Source of the DNA: an uncultured Veillonellaceae bacterium
GTDB lineage: Bacteria; Bacillota; Negativicutes; Veillonellales; Negativicoccaceae
Direction: 5' to 3'
Assembly: GCA_900556745.1 (NCBI GenBank)
Contig: USPU01000047.1
Span: 1 to 6,342 of the forward strand
Length of the DNA stretch: 6,342 bases
The first letter of the stretch is position 1, and each line of letters opens with the position of its first letter. Position numbers and translations under genes: made by a program. Below the pieces are notes generated by a model. It worked only from the letters and a program-made list of their open reading frames with translations, had not been told where the DNA came from and did not search any database. Shown piece by piece: positions 1-5,666 of this stretch.

Positions 1-281
1 GCCAACGCAGGCTCACAAACAGCACTGGCTTTGGCGCGTGTCAAATCTCCTTCGGGCCAAGCCGGATATTTACGAAAAAGATACTCCCCAATTACCAAGT
101 CCAGCACGGCATCACCTAAAAACTCGAGCCGCTCATTATCGTGTATGCCCTGTTGCCGATGTTCATTCGCATAGGATGTATGCGTCAGAGCCGTACTCAA
201 AAGGGAATGATCCCGTACCGGAATATGATTCGTAGCGGCAAAATCCTGAATCTGTTTACGCCGCACTTCCGATGGAGTCAT
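1..281 (-). CDS. rnc: Ribonuclease III, N-terminal part (3' end beyond window)
   Basis: RNase III is the Mg2+-dependent endonuclease that cuts double-stranded RNA, processing rRNA precursors and some mRNAs in the cytoplasm. Only the first 93 codons are in the window, with the reading frame open to base 1; the family is usually about 225-250 residues, so the rest of the nuclease domain and the C-terminal dsRNA-binding domain lie outside. Seen directly: an N-terminal helix region, [15 protein letters not shown] (about residues 27-41), then the family signature [20 protein letters not shown] (49-68) with acidic residues E50, E53 and D57 matching the catalytic/metal-site pattern, and the EGDLTRAKA stretch (78-86). 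The start is the ATG at 281-279, preceded by AAGGA at 8 bases; it overlaps the fabF stop by one base (TGATG), so translation is probably coupled. The ATG six bases earlier is out of frame with this protein and reaches a stop after ten codons. The identification is very secure. Confidence 0.96.
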   Translation of the reverse strand, partial: MTPSEVRRKQIQDFAATNHIPVRDHSLLSTALTHTSYANEHRQQGIHDNERLEFLGDAVLDLVIGEYLFRKYPAWPEGDLTRAKASAVCEPAL

Positions 282-1528
282 CAGTCATTTCCTTTCGGTT
301 TGCGCATTATAATCACCGCATTTTGCCCACCGAAGCCGAATGAGTTTGACATGGCCGCACGTACTTTCACTTTGCGCGCGCCTTCCGTCACATAGTCCAA
401 ATCACAATCCGGATCCGGATGTTTCAAGTTGATCGTCGGATGAACTTCGTCATTTTCAATCGAAAGCGCCATAACGACCGCTTCCACAGCACCGGCAGCA
501 CCAAGCAAATGGCCGGTCATTGATTTGGTGGAGTTTACCACCAAGCGATCTGCTTCCGCACCAAACAATGCGCGGATAGCGTGCGTTTCATTTTTATCAT
601 TGAGCGGCGTCGCCGTTCCGTGCGCATTGATATAATCAATATCCTGCACAGTTAATTGCGCATCCTGTAATGCTCTTTCCATACACTTTTGGGCCTGGCA
701 ACCTTCCGGAGCCGGTGCCGTAATATGGTACGCATCACCATTCGACCCATAGCCGCACAATTCCGCATAAATATGCGCGCCGCGTTCGACCGCATGGTCC
801 CATTCTTCCAGTACGAGCATGGCCGCGCCCTCACCGAAAACGAAACCGTCACGTGTTGCATCAAACGGACGCGATGCTTCCTCCGGCTCACCGTCAAACG
901 TGGAGAGCGCTTTCATTGCGATAAAACCGGCAAACGGCAACGGACTGATGGCCGCTTCGGCACCGCCCGCAATGACAATATCCGCATCACCGTAACGAAT
1001 CATGCGCAGCGCATCACCAATCGCATTTGTCCCCGATGCGCAGGCCGTCACATCCGTAATGACCGGACCGCGTACATCCAGTGCGATGGAAATTTGGCCC
1101 GCTGCCATGTTGGCAATCATCATCGGAATCGCGAACGGACTCACGCGGGAAGGGCCGCGGTTCGCAAGACGATCCGACGCTTCTTCGATCGTGGTGATGC
1201 CACCGATGCCGGTGCCGACCACCGCGCCGATCCGATCATGGTCCAACGCGTTCCAATCAATCTTAGCGTCTTCCACCGCCATTTTGGCCGCGGCCACACC
1301 AAAATGAGCAAATCGATCCATATGGCGCGCTTCTTTACGATCCATATAATCGGTCGCGGTAAAACCTTCGACCTCACCGGCAATGCGCACGGCAAAATCC
1401 GTCGTGTCAAACGCAGTGATCCGTTTAATACCCGATTTCCCTGCCAATAAATTTTGCCATACGGTCTCTTTACCGATACCAACCGGAGAAATAATACCAA
1501 GACCTGTTACTGCTACGCGCTTGCGCAT
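281..1528 (-). CDS. fabF: 3-oxoacyl-ACP synthase II (KAS II)
   Basis: FabF is the elongation condensing enzyme: it takes an acyl chain from AcpP onto its active cysteine and adds two carbons from malonyl-AcpP with loss of CO2. The protein is 415 residues, normal for the family. Seen directly: [10 protein letters not shown] near the N terminus (8-17), the nucleophile C163 in [16 protein letters not shown]303 in [12 protein letters not shown]335 in [10 protein letters not shown]340 in [13 protein letters not shown], and the C-terminal [11 protein letters not shown] loop (394-404). I108 in GTGIGG is the residue usual in FabF. The start chosen is the ATG at 1528-1526, with GAGGTGG five bases before it; an in-frame ATG at 1552 would add eight residues (MKLDEVEN), and the ribosome site would then lie inside the coding region. 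It sits 209 bases after acpP and overlaps rnc by one base. No acyl carrier or other domain is fused. Alternative names (KAS I/FabB) are unlikely in this gene order. Confidence 0.97.
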   Translation of the reverse strand: MRKRVAVTGLGIISPVGIGKETVWQNLLAGKSGIKRITAFDTTDFAVRIAGEVEGFTATDYMDRKEARHMDRFAHFGVAAAKMAVEDAKIDWNALDHDRIGAVVGTGIGGITTIEEASDRLANRGPSRVSPFAIPMMIANMAAGQISIALDVRGPVITDVTACASGTNAIGDALRMIRYGDADIVIAGGAEAAISPLPFAGFIAMKALSTFDGEPEEASRPFDATRDGFVFGEGAAMLVLEEWDHAVERGAHIYAELCGYGSNGDAYHITAPAPEGCQAQKCMERALQDAQLTVQDIDYINAHGTATPLNDKNETHAIRALFGAEADRLVVNSTKSMTGHLLGAAGAVEAVVMALSIENDEVHPTINLKHPDPDCDLDYVTEGARKVKVRAAMSNSFGFGGQNAVIIMRKPKGND

Positions 1529-1533
1529 ATTTT

Positions 1534-1540
1534 CCACCTC
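1534..1540 (-). promoter_or_regulatory. Ribosome binding site deciding the fabF start
   Basis: GAGGTGG on the minus strand lies five bases before the ATG at 1528. It supports that start over the upstream in-frame ATG at 1552, which has no comparable purine-rich site. Confidence 0.8.
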
Positions 1541-1577
1541 GTCCAGTTTCATTATCTATGATTCATCACGCCTGCGT

Positions 1578-1608
1578 AAGTGCTGTTACATATTTTATTG
1601 TAGCACTT
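1578..1608 (-). repeat. Inverted repeat over a possible fabF promoter
   Basis: Perfect 7-base arms (AAGTGCT at 1578-1584 and AGCACTT at 1602-1608) are separated by 17 AT-rich bases. On the minus strand the upstream arm runs into the extended -10-like sequence TGCTACAAT at 1597-1605, and the other arm would fall just after the transcription start. This is where a repressor operator often sits. It could equally be a hairpin in the fabF leader of a transcript starting further upstream. The arms do not resemble the FapR operator as I remember it (TTAGTACC-type half sites). Confidence 0.5.
1597..1605 (-). promoter_or_regulatory. Candidate extended -10 element for fabF-rnc
   Basis: The minus strand reads TGC-TACAAT, an extended -10 (TGn) followed by a box with five of six consensus bases. 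There is no good -35 hexamer 16-18 bases upstream (TGCATG at 17), as is tolerated for extended -10 promoters. It would start transcription near 1590, about 60 bases before the fabF ATG. Confidence 0.4.
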
Positions 1609-1632
1609 CACCACAATGTCATGCATATTGCT

Positions 1633-1638
1633 ATTATA
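1633..1638 (-). promoter_or_regulatory. Candidate -10 box upstream of fabF
   Basis: A perfect TATAAT lies on the minus strand about 90 bases before the fabF start. The hexamers 16-18 bases upstream (GATTAG, CGATTA, TCGATT) are poor -35 matches and there is no TGn extension, so this is weaker as a promoter than the match to the -10 alone suggests. If used, the leader of about 95-100 bases would include the 1578-1608 inverted repeat. Confidence 0.3.
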
Positions 1639-1671
1639 AAGCTGTTGTGTAGTTCTAATCGACACGACAGC

Positions 1672-1690
1672 TGATCTTATGATAAGAGCA
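1672..1690. repeat. 19-base near-perfect palindrome between acpP and fabF
   Basis: The core TCTTAT-G-ATAAGA (1675-1687) is a perfect palindrome with a single central base. One mismatched pair (1674/1688) is followed by two more matching pairs (TG at 1672-1673 and CA at 1689-1690). The symmetry and length suit a dimeric DNA-binding regulator. It lies just past the acpP terminator-like hairpin and about 35 bases upstream of the TATAAT at 1633-1638. A one-base centre cannot form a tight RNA hairpin without opening several pairs, which favours a DNA site over an RNA structure. The binding protein is unknown. Confidence 0.4.
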
Positions 1691-1728
1691 TAAAACGGGA
1701 AAACCGGGAGGCGAGCGCTTCCCGGTTT
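1691..1728 (-). terminator. Terminator-like hairpin after acpP, possibly leaky
   Basis: Starting 9 bases after the acpP stop, the minus strand has a 9-base stem (AAACCGGGA at 1728-1720 pairing with TCCCGGTTT at 1709-1701) around a 10-base loop that can close by two further G-C pairs. The bases after it are T-rich but interrupted (TTTTCCCGTTTTA). This looks like an intrinsic terminator of reduced strength, giving an abundant short acpP message and partial read-through to fabF-rnc. The degree of read-through cannot be judged from sequence. Confidence 0.6.
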
Positions 1729-1737
1729 CGACCTCAA

Positions 1738-1974
1738 TTACGCAATATTCTTGTCAATGTAGTCGACCGTATCTTTAACGGTTTTAATTTTTTCGGCTAC
1801 ATCATCAGGGATTTCAATTTCAAATTCTTCTTCAAACGCCATAATCAATTCAACGATATCCAAAGAATCCGCGCCCAGATCATCAATGAAAGTGGAGTCG
1901 ATTTGTACATCCGCTTCATCCACACCCAGCTGTTCTACAACGATCGCGCGTACCTTTTCAAATGTATTGTTCAT
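1738..1974 (-). CDS. acpP: Acyl carrier protein
   Basis: AcpP carries the growing acyl chain as a thioester on 4'-phosphopantetheine and is the shared substrate carrier of every Fab enzyme encoded around it and of PlsX. The protein is 78 residues, the usual size, strongly acidic, and has the attachment motif [13 protein letters not shown] with S37 as the modified serine; helix II continues as [18 protein letters not shown] (41-58), the surface that partner enzymes recognise. The start is the ATG at 1974-1972, with AAGGTGG seven bases before it. A longer in-frame reading from 2031 would add 19 residues that are unlike any AcpP and would run through the promoter and ribosome site, so it is rejected. 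It is separated from fabG by 79 bases containing its own strong promoter, and is followed by a terminator-like hairpin, fitting the need for far more AcpP than enzyme. Confidence 0.98.
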   Translation of the reverse strand: MNNTFEKVRAIVVEQLGVDEADVQIDSTFIDDLGADSLDIVELIMAFEEEFEIEIPDDVAEKIKTVKDTVDYIDKNIA

Positions 1975-1981
1975 GGTTTCA

Positions 1982-1988
1982 CCACCTT
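1982..1988 (-). promoter_or_regulatory. Ribosome binding site deciding the acpP start
   Basis: AAGGTGG on the minus strand, seven bases from the ATG at 1974, fixes the acpP start and rules out the 19-residue N-terminal extension. Confidence 0.85.
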
Positions 1989-2002
1989 TCCGGTTTTGGT
2001 TT

Positions 2003-2031
2003 ATTATATTACATCTAACGGGCCATGACAA
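2003..2031 (-). promoter_or_regulatory. Strong sigma-A-type promoter for acpP
   Basis: On the minus strand TTGTCA (2031-2026; five of six consensus bases) is followed after exactly 17 bases by a perfect TATAAT (2008-2003). Transcription would start near 1996, leaving a leader of about 20 bases that holds the ribosome site. It lies wholly inside the 79-base fabG-acpP gap. It is the best promoter in the window and would boost acpP over the genes upstream. Confidence 0.75.
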
Positions 2032-2053
2032 ACTGCCCCGGTAGCATCATCAA

Positions 2054-2791
2054 CTACATAGCCATGCCGCCGTTGACTTGTAACACTTGCCCGGTAATGT
2101 ACTTCGCCTCGTCGGAGGCCAGAAAACGTACCGCGGCGGCTATGTCTTCCGGATCTCCCATCGCTCCCAGAGGAATTTGCTTGATCAGACTTTCTTTGAT
2201 TTTGTCCGGCAATCCGCTGGTCATATCGGTATGAATAAACCCGGGTGCAATCGCATTTACACGAATGCCGCGCGTGGCAAATTCTTTCGCGTTCGCTTTC
2301 GTCAAGCCGATAACGCCCGCTTTGGCAGCAGCATAATTGGCCTGCCCGATATTACCCGTCACACCGACGACGGAGCTCATATTAATAATGACACCGCGGC
2401 GTTGCTTAAACATATCGCCGATGACGGCTTGCGTCATCAAGAAAACACCTTTTAAGTTGGTGTTTAAAACAGCGTCCCAGTCGGCTTCTTTCATCCGCCG
2501 CACCAGGGTGTCACGGGTAATGCCGGCGTTATTTACCAGCACGTCGATATGCGAAAATTCTTTTTGCGTTTCGGCCACAATGAGTTCCGCTTCCTCTTTT
2601 CGGGAAACGTCCCCCTGTACTAAAACAGCTTTTTGACCGCATGCTTTCACCGCTTGTGCCGCTTCTTCCGCCGCGCTTACGTTACTGGAATAATTAATCG
2701 CAACATCATACCCGGCCTGCGCCAAAGCGACTGCCACTGCCCGTCCGATGCCGCGCGATGCGCCGGTAACAAGTGCTGTTTTAGTTGCCAT
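2054..2791 (-). CDS. fabG: 3-oxoacyl-ACP reductase
   Basis: FabG uses NADPH to reduce 3-oxoacyl-AcpP to 3-hydroxyacyl-AcpP, the first reduction of each elongation cycle. It is a short-chain dehydrogenase of 245 residues, the usual length. Seen directly: the nucleotide-binding TGASRGIG (9-16), NNAG at 87-90, then the catalytic set N112 (NTNLKGVF), S140 (INMSSVVG), Y153 and K157 (ANYAAAKAG), followed by VNAIAPGFIHTDM (178-190) and the C-terminal YITGQVLQVNGGMAM typical of FabG. The start is the ATG at 2791-2789, with a perfect AGGAGG six bases before it; a TTG start at 2806 would add five residues and place the ribosome site inside the gene. It overlaps the fabD end by 11 bases, so its ribosome site lies within fabD codons and translation is probably coupled. 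SDR enzymes vary in substrate, but the context makes FabG the clear reading. Confidence 0.96.
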   Translation of the reverse strand: MATKTALVTGASRGIGRAVAVALAQAGYDVAINYSSNVSAAEEAAQAVKACGQKAVLVQGDVSRKEEAELIVAETQKEFSHIDVLVNNAGITRDTLVRRMKEADWDAVLNTNLKGVFLMTQAVIGDMFKQRRGVIINMSSVVGVTGNIGQANYAAAKAGVIGLTKANAKEFATRGIRVNAIAPGFIHTDMTSGLPDKIKESLIKQIPLGAMGDPEDIAAAVRFLASDEAKYITGQVLQVNGGMAM

Positions 2792-3731
2792 TTTGTGCCT
2801 CCTCAAAATATGCCAAGGTAGCCTCTAAACTGCTCACATTTTCGACATGCTCCAGATGCACACCGGATTCAATTTTTTTCATAAAACCGCTTAAGACAGT
2901 ACCAGGACCCACTTCCACCATCGTATCCACACCTTTAGTCAAAAGCACATGCATGCTGTCTTCCCAAAGGACCGGATGGGCTGCCTGTTCGACTAACGAC
3001 TCACGAATTTCTGCGCTCGTATGAACCGGTTGGGCATGCACATTGGCAATCACGGGAATTCGCGCCTCTTTGATCTCAATCGTATGCAAGACTTGCGCCA
3101 ATTTTTCGGCTGCCGGTTGCATCAATGTGCTGTGAAACGGTGCCGAAACCGGCAACGGAATCGCGCGACGCGCGCCCGCTTCTTTCATCTTCTCACATGC
3201 CGCCGCCACCGCATCGGTTGTCCCCGCAATGACTACTTGTCCTGGGCAGTTGAAATTCACGGCTTGCACGATTTTCCCTTGTGCCGAAAACTCTTCGCAA
3301 ATCGTGATAATTTTTTCGCGTTCCAGGCGAATGATTGCCGCCATACCGCCCTCTCCGATCGGCACGGCTTCCTGCATAAATTTGCCGCGCGCGTGTACAG
3401 TACGTACCGCATCCACAAATGAAATGGAGCCCGCCGCCACAAGTGCCGAATATTCTCCTAAGCTATGACCCGCAAGATATTCCGCGGTAATGCCCGCTTG
3501 TGCGAGCAGATCATAGGCCGCTACGCTTGCCGTCAAAATCGCCGGCTGGGTATACTGAGTCTGCTGTAATTTTTCTGCCGGACCTTCAAAAATCAATTCA
3601 CTCAGCTTCCAGCCAAGCGCTTCATCCGCTTCTTCAAAACGGTTGCGTACGCTTTCATATTGCGCAGCCAAGTCCTGCATCATTCCTACTTTTTGCGAGC
3701 CCTGACCGGGAAACAAAAATGCCGTTTTCAT
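2781..3731 (-). CDS. fabD: Malonyl-CoA:ACP transacylase
   Basis: FabD moves malonate from malonyl-CoA to AcpP, making the extender substrate for FabH and FabF. The protein is 316 residues, normal for the family. Seen directly: LFPGQGSQKVGM at the N terminus (6-17), the nucleophile S90 in the elbow AGHSLGEYSAL, R115 in VHARGKFMQ that holds the malonyl carboxylate, catalytic H200 in SAPFHSTLM, and VEVGPGTVLSGFMKK (272-286). The start is the ATG at 3731-3729, sharing ATGA with the fabK stop, with GAGGTG five bases upstream inside fabK codons, so translation is probably coupled. It ends TAA 11 bases inside fabG. The arginine argues for malonyl rather than a general acyl specificity. It is a stand-alone enzyme with no polyketide synthase domains attached. 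Confidence 0.97.
   Translation of the reverse strand: MKTAFLFPGQGSQKVGMMQDLAAQYESVRNRFEEADEALGWKLSELIFEGPAEKLQQTQYTQPAILTASVAAYDLLAQAGITAEYLAGHSLGEYSALVAAGSISFVDAVRTVHARGKFMQEAVPIGEGGMAAIIRLEREKIITICEEFSAQGKIVQAVNFNCPGQVVIAGTTDAVAAACEKMKEAGARRAIPLPVSAPFHSTLMQPAAEKLAQVLHTIEIKEARIPVIANVHAQPVHTSAEIRESLVEQAAHPVLWEDSMHVLLTKGVDTMVEVGPGTVLSGFMKKIESGVHLEHVENVSSLEATLAYFEEAQNGN
2798..2803 (-). promoter_or_regulatory. Ribosome binding site of fabG inside fabD
   Basis: A perfect AGGAGG on the minus strand, six bases before the fabG ATG at 2791, lies within the last codons of fabD. It decides the fabG start and makes independent re-initiation on fabG likely. Confidence 0.85.
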
Positions 3732-4669
3732 ACCTTCACCTCGCTGATACGTTGCTGCGCGACGACAGCTTCTCTGATAATCGCAGTAATAATTTCACAT
3801 ACCGGTTTGATATCGTTCACTAAGCCTGCAATTTGTCCGACCATGATCGATCCTGTCTTCGTATCTCCCAAAATCGCCGCCCGACGCAAACTCCCCGCGC
3901 CAAGACCCTCAATTTCCGCTAACGGCGCGTTGATGCTTTCCAGTTTTTCATACTGTCGGGAAAGAGCGTTGGCGATCACGCGCACAGGATGCCCCGTCGT
4001 ACGCCCGGTAATCACCGTTGAACGATCCCGTGCTTTTAAAAGCGCTTCTTTATATGCCGGATGGGCGATACATTCTTCACTGGCTACAAAACGTGTGCCC
4101 ATCTGCACTCCGACCGCTCCCAATGCCAACATAGCGACCAAAGCTCGACCATCGGCAATACCGCCGGCCGCAATAACGGGCAGTTCTACTGCATCTACCA
4201 CTTGCGGTACCAGCGCCAAGGTGGTTACCTTGCCGACATGGCCGCCGCTTTCCAGTCCTTCTGCAATAATGGCATCGACTCCGACGCTTGCCAACCGTTT
4301 AGCTAACGCCACAGCGGAAACGACAGGAATAACCTTGGCGCCGGATGCTTTAAAGCGTTCAATGTACTTTCCCGGATTTCCCGCCCCGGTTGTAATAACC
4401 GGTACTTTTTCCTCACAAACGGCTGCTACACACTCTTCAACAAAAGGTGAACGCAGCATCAAATTGACACCGAAGGGTTTCGTCGTATGCGCTTTCACTT
4501 GCCGGATCTGTTCACGAAGAAGATCACCCGGCATATTACCGGCCCCAATCACACCGAGGCCGCCTGCCTCCGAAACAGCGGAGGCTAATTCCCAAGTTCC
4601 TAGCCAAGCCATACCGCCTTGAATAATCGGTGCTTCAATTCCCAATAATTCTGTCAGTTTCGTTTTCAT
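3728..4669 (-). CDS. fabK: FMN-dependent enoyl-ACP reductase II
   Basis: FabK reduces trans-2-enoyl-AcpP to acyl-AcpP, the last step of each cycle, using FMN and NAD(P)H. It is a TIM-barrel enzyme of the nitronate monooxygenase family, unrelated to the FabI short-chain reductases. The protein is 313 residues. Seen directly: IEAPIIQGGMAWLG (11-24), GGLGVIGAGNM (36-46), KPFGVNLML (64-72), TTGAGNPGKYIERF (93-106), H144 in AEGLESGGHVGK (the position of the conserved active-site histidine), VIAAGGIADG (165-174, FMN phosphate side) and VQMGTRFVASEE (188-199). From memory the whole protein follows the Streptococcus pneumoniae FabK pattern closely. It starts four bases after fabH and shares ATGA with fabD; no strong ribosome site precedes it, so it probably depends on coupling to fabH. 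A true nitronate monooxygenase is possible from fold alone but unlikely given its position between fabH and fabD. Confidence 0.94.
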   Translation of the reverse strand: MKTKLTELLGIEAPIIQGGMAWLGTWELASAVSEAGGLGVIGAGNMPGDLLREQIRQVKAHTTKPFGVNLMLRSPFVEECVAAVCEEKVPVITTGAGNPGKYIERFKASGAKVIPVVSAVALAKRLASVGVDAIIAEGLESGGHVGKVTTLALVPQVVDAVELPVIAAGGIADGRALVAMLALGAVGVQMGTRFVASEECIAHPAYKEALLKARDRSTVITGRTTGHPVRVIANALSRQYEKLESINAPLAEIEGLGAGSLRRAAILGDTKTGSIMVGQIAGLVNDIKPVCEIITAIIREAVVAQQRISEVKV

Positions 4670-4673
4670 TCCG

Positions 4674-5666
4674 CTACCGCCATTCCATACAAAGGCTAGC
4701 CCAGGTTAAGCCGGCACCGAATCCCACTAGGACGACCTGATCGCCGCTTTTAATTCGACCGGCATGCACCGCTTCATCCAATGCGATTGCAATCGATGCG
4801 CTGGACGTATTACCGTAGCGATCCAAATTTTCAAAAATGCGTTCTAAGGGCAAGGATATTTTTTTGGCAGCAGCTTGAATGATCCGCTCGTTCGCCTGAT
4901 GCGGAATCAAAAGGTCTACATCATCATAGGTAAGCCCACATTTAGCAAGCGCTCTTCCGGTAGATTCGCCAATAACTTTTACCGCAAATTTAAAGACATC
5001 TTTACCATTCATGCGAATGAACATTTTCTGATCGGCAAGCTCCGAATGCAAATCACCATGAAAAGGTCCGCCGAAAATCCCCAGCGCGCCGCGACCGGAA
5101 CCATCCGATCCGAGATCGATCCCGCCAATACCTCCGGTAGCCACTTCTCCCAAAACAACTGCACCGGCGCCATCGCCGAAAAGGACGCAGGTGTTTCGAT
5201 CTGTCCAATCCACAAAACGGCTCAGCACTTCTGCACCGACAACCAACGCCTTCTGATATAAACCGGTAGCTAACATTTGACTCGCTACTGCGGTCGCATA
5301 CACGAAACCGCTACATCCGGCAGACAGATCAAATGCGCCCGCCGCGGGAATCCCCAATATATCCTGTAAAGCGCACGCGGTCGAAGGTGCAATGGTATCT
5401 TGCGTACATGTCGCCACGACCACGAGATCAATTTCCTCTGCAGTAACACCGGCATCCGCTATTGCTTTTTCTGCCGCTTTTTTCGCTAACGAGACCGTCG
5501 AGGTTCCGGGCTCGGCAATTCTCCGTTCACGAATTCCCGTGCGTGTCCGAATCCATTCATCTGACGTGTCTACCATTTTTTCTAAATCCGCATTAGTAAG
5601 GATATGTTCCGGCACATACGAGCCGGTTCCTAAAACTCCGATCTGCCGCAACGTACTACTCTTCAT
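4674..5666 (-). CDS. fabH: 3-oxoacyl-ACP synthase III (KAS III)
   Basis: FabH starts fatty acid synthesis by condensing a short acyl-CoA primer with malonyl-AcpP. The protein is 330 residues, typical. Seen directly: GTGSYVPE (13-20), the CoA-contact stretch SDEWIRTRTGIRERRI (35-50), nucleophile C118 in DLSAGCSGFVYA, H256 in LIPHQANERII, N286 in RYGNTSSASI and the C-terminal VLVGFGAGLTWAS (312-324). The Cys-His-Asn triad is complete. Whether it prefers acetyl-CoA (straight chains) or branched primers cannot be told from these motifs. The ATG at 5666-5664 lies 11 bases inside plsX; GGTGG nine bases upstream is a moderate ribosome site within plsX codons, so coupling is likely. It stops TAG four bases before fabK. 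Confidence 0.97.
   Translation of the reverse strand: MKSSTLRQIGVLGTGSYVPEHILTNADLEKMVDTSDEWIRTRTGIRERRIAEPGTSTVSLAKKAAEKAIADAGVTAEEIDLVVVATCTQDTIAPSTACALQDILGIPAAGAFDLSAGCSGFVYATAVASQMLATGLYQKALVVGAEVLSRFVDWTDRNTCVLFGDGAGAVVLGEVATGGIGGIDLGSDGSGRGALGIFGGPFHGDLHSELADQKMFIRMNGKDVFKFAVKVIGESTGRALAKCGLTYDDVDLLIPHQANERIIQAAAKKISLPLERIFENLDRYGNTSSASIAIALDEAVHAGRIKSGDQVVLVGFGAGLTWASLCMEWR

Noticed and set aside
38..395. Short plus-strand open frames over rnc and the fabF end
   Set aside because: They are shadows of the RNase III reading frame, which shows the [12 protein letters not shown] signature on the minus strand.
689..1450. A 253-codon plus-strand open frame opposite fabF
   Set aside because: The translation is Arg/Thr/Asn/His-rich with no recognisable domain and lies entirely within fabF, whose active-site motifs are intact.
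1552..1737. A 61-codon minus-strand open frame filling the acpP-fabF gap
   Set aside because: It has no ribosome site, no recognisable motif, and covers the hairpin, palindrome and promoter-like elements; regulatory DNA explains the stretch better.
1975..2031. N-terminal extension of AcpP by 19 residues
   Set aside because: It would be translated from promoter and ribosome-site sequence and is unlike known carrier proteins; the ATG at 1974 has a strong ribosome site.
2021..2040. Possible hairpin (CGGG...CCCG) after fabG
   Set aside because: Only four contiguous pairs then a mismatch, no T-run follows, and it overlaps the -35 box of the acpP promoter, so it is not a convincing terminator.
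3660..4622. A 320-codon plus-strand open frame opposite fabK
   Set aside because: It is the mirror of a well-conserved gene, with a Ser/Thr/Ala/Pro-rich, motif-free translation; such long antisense frames arise from codon bias of the real gene.
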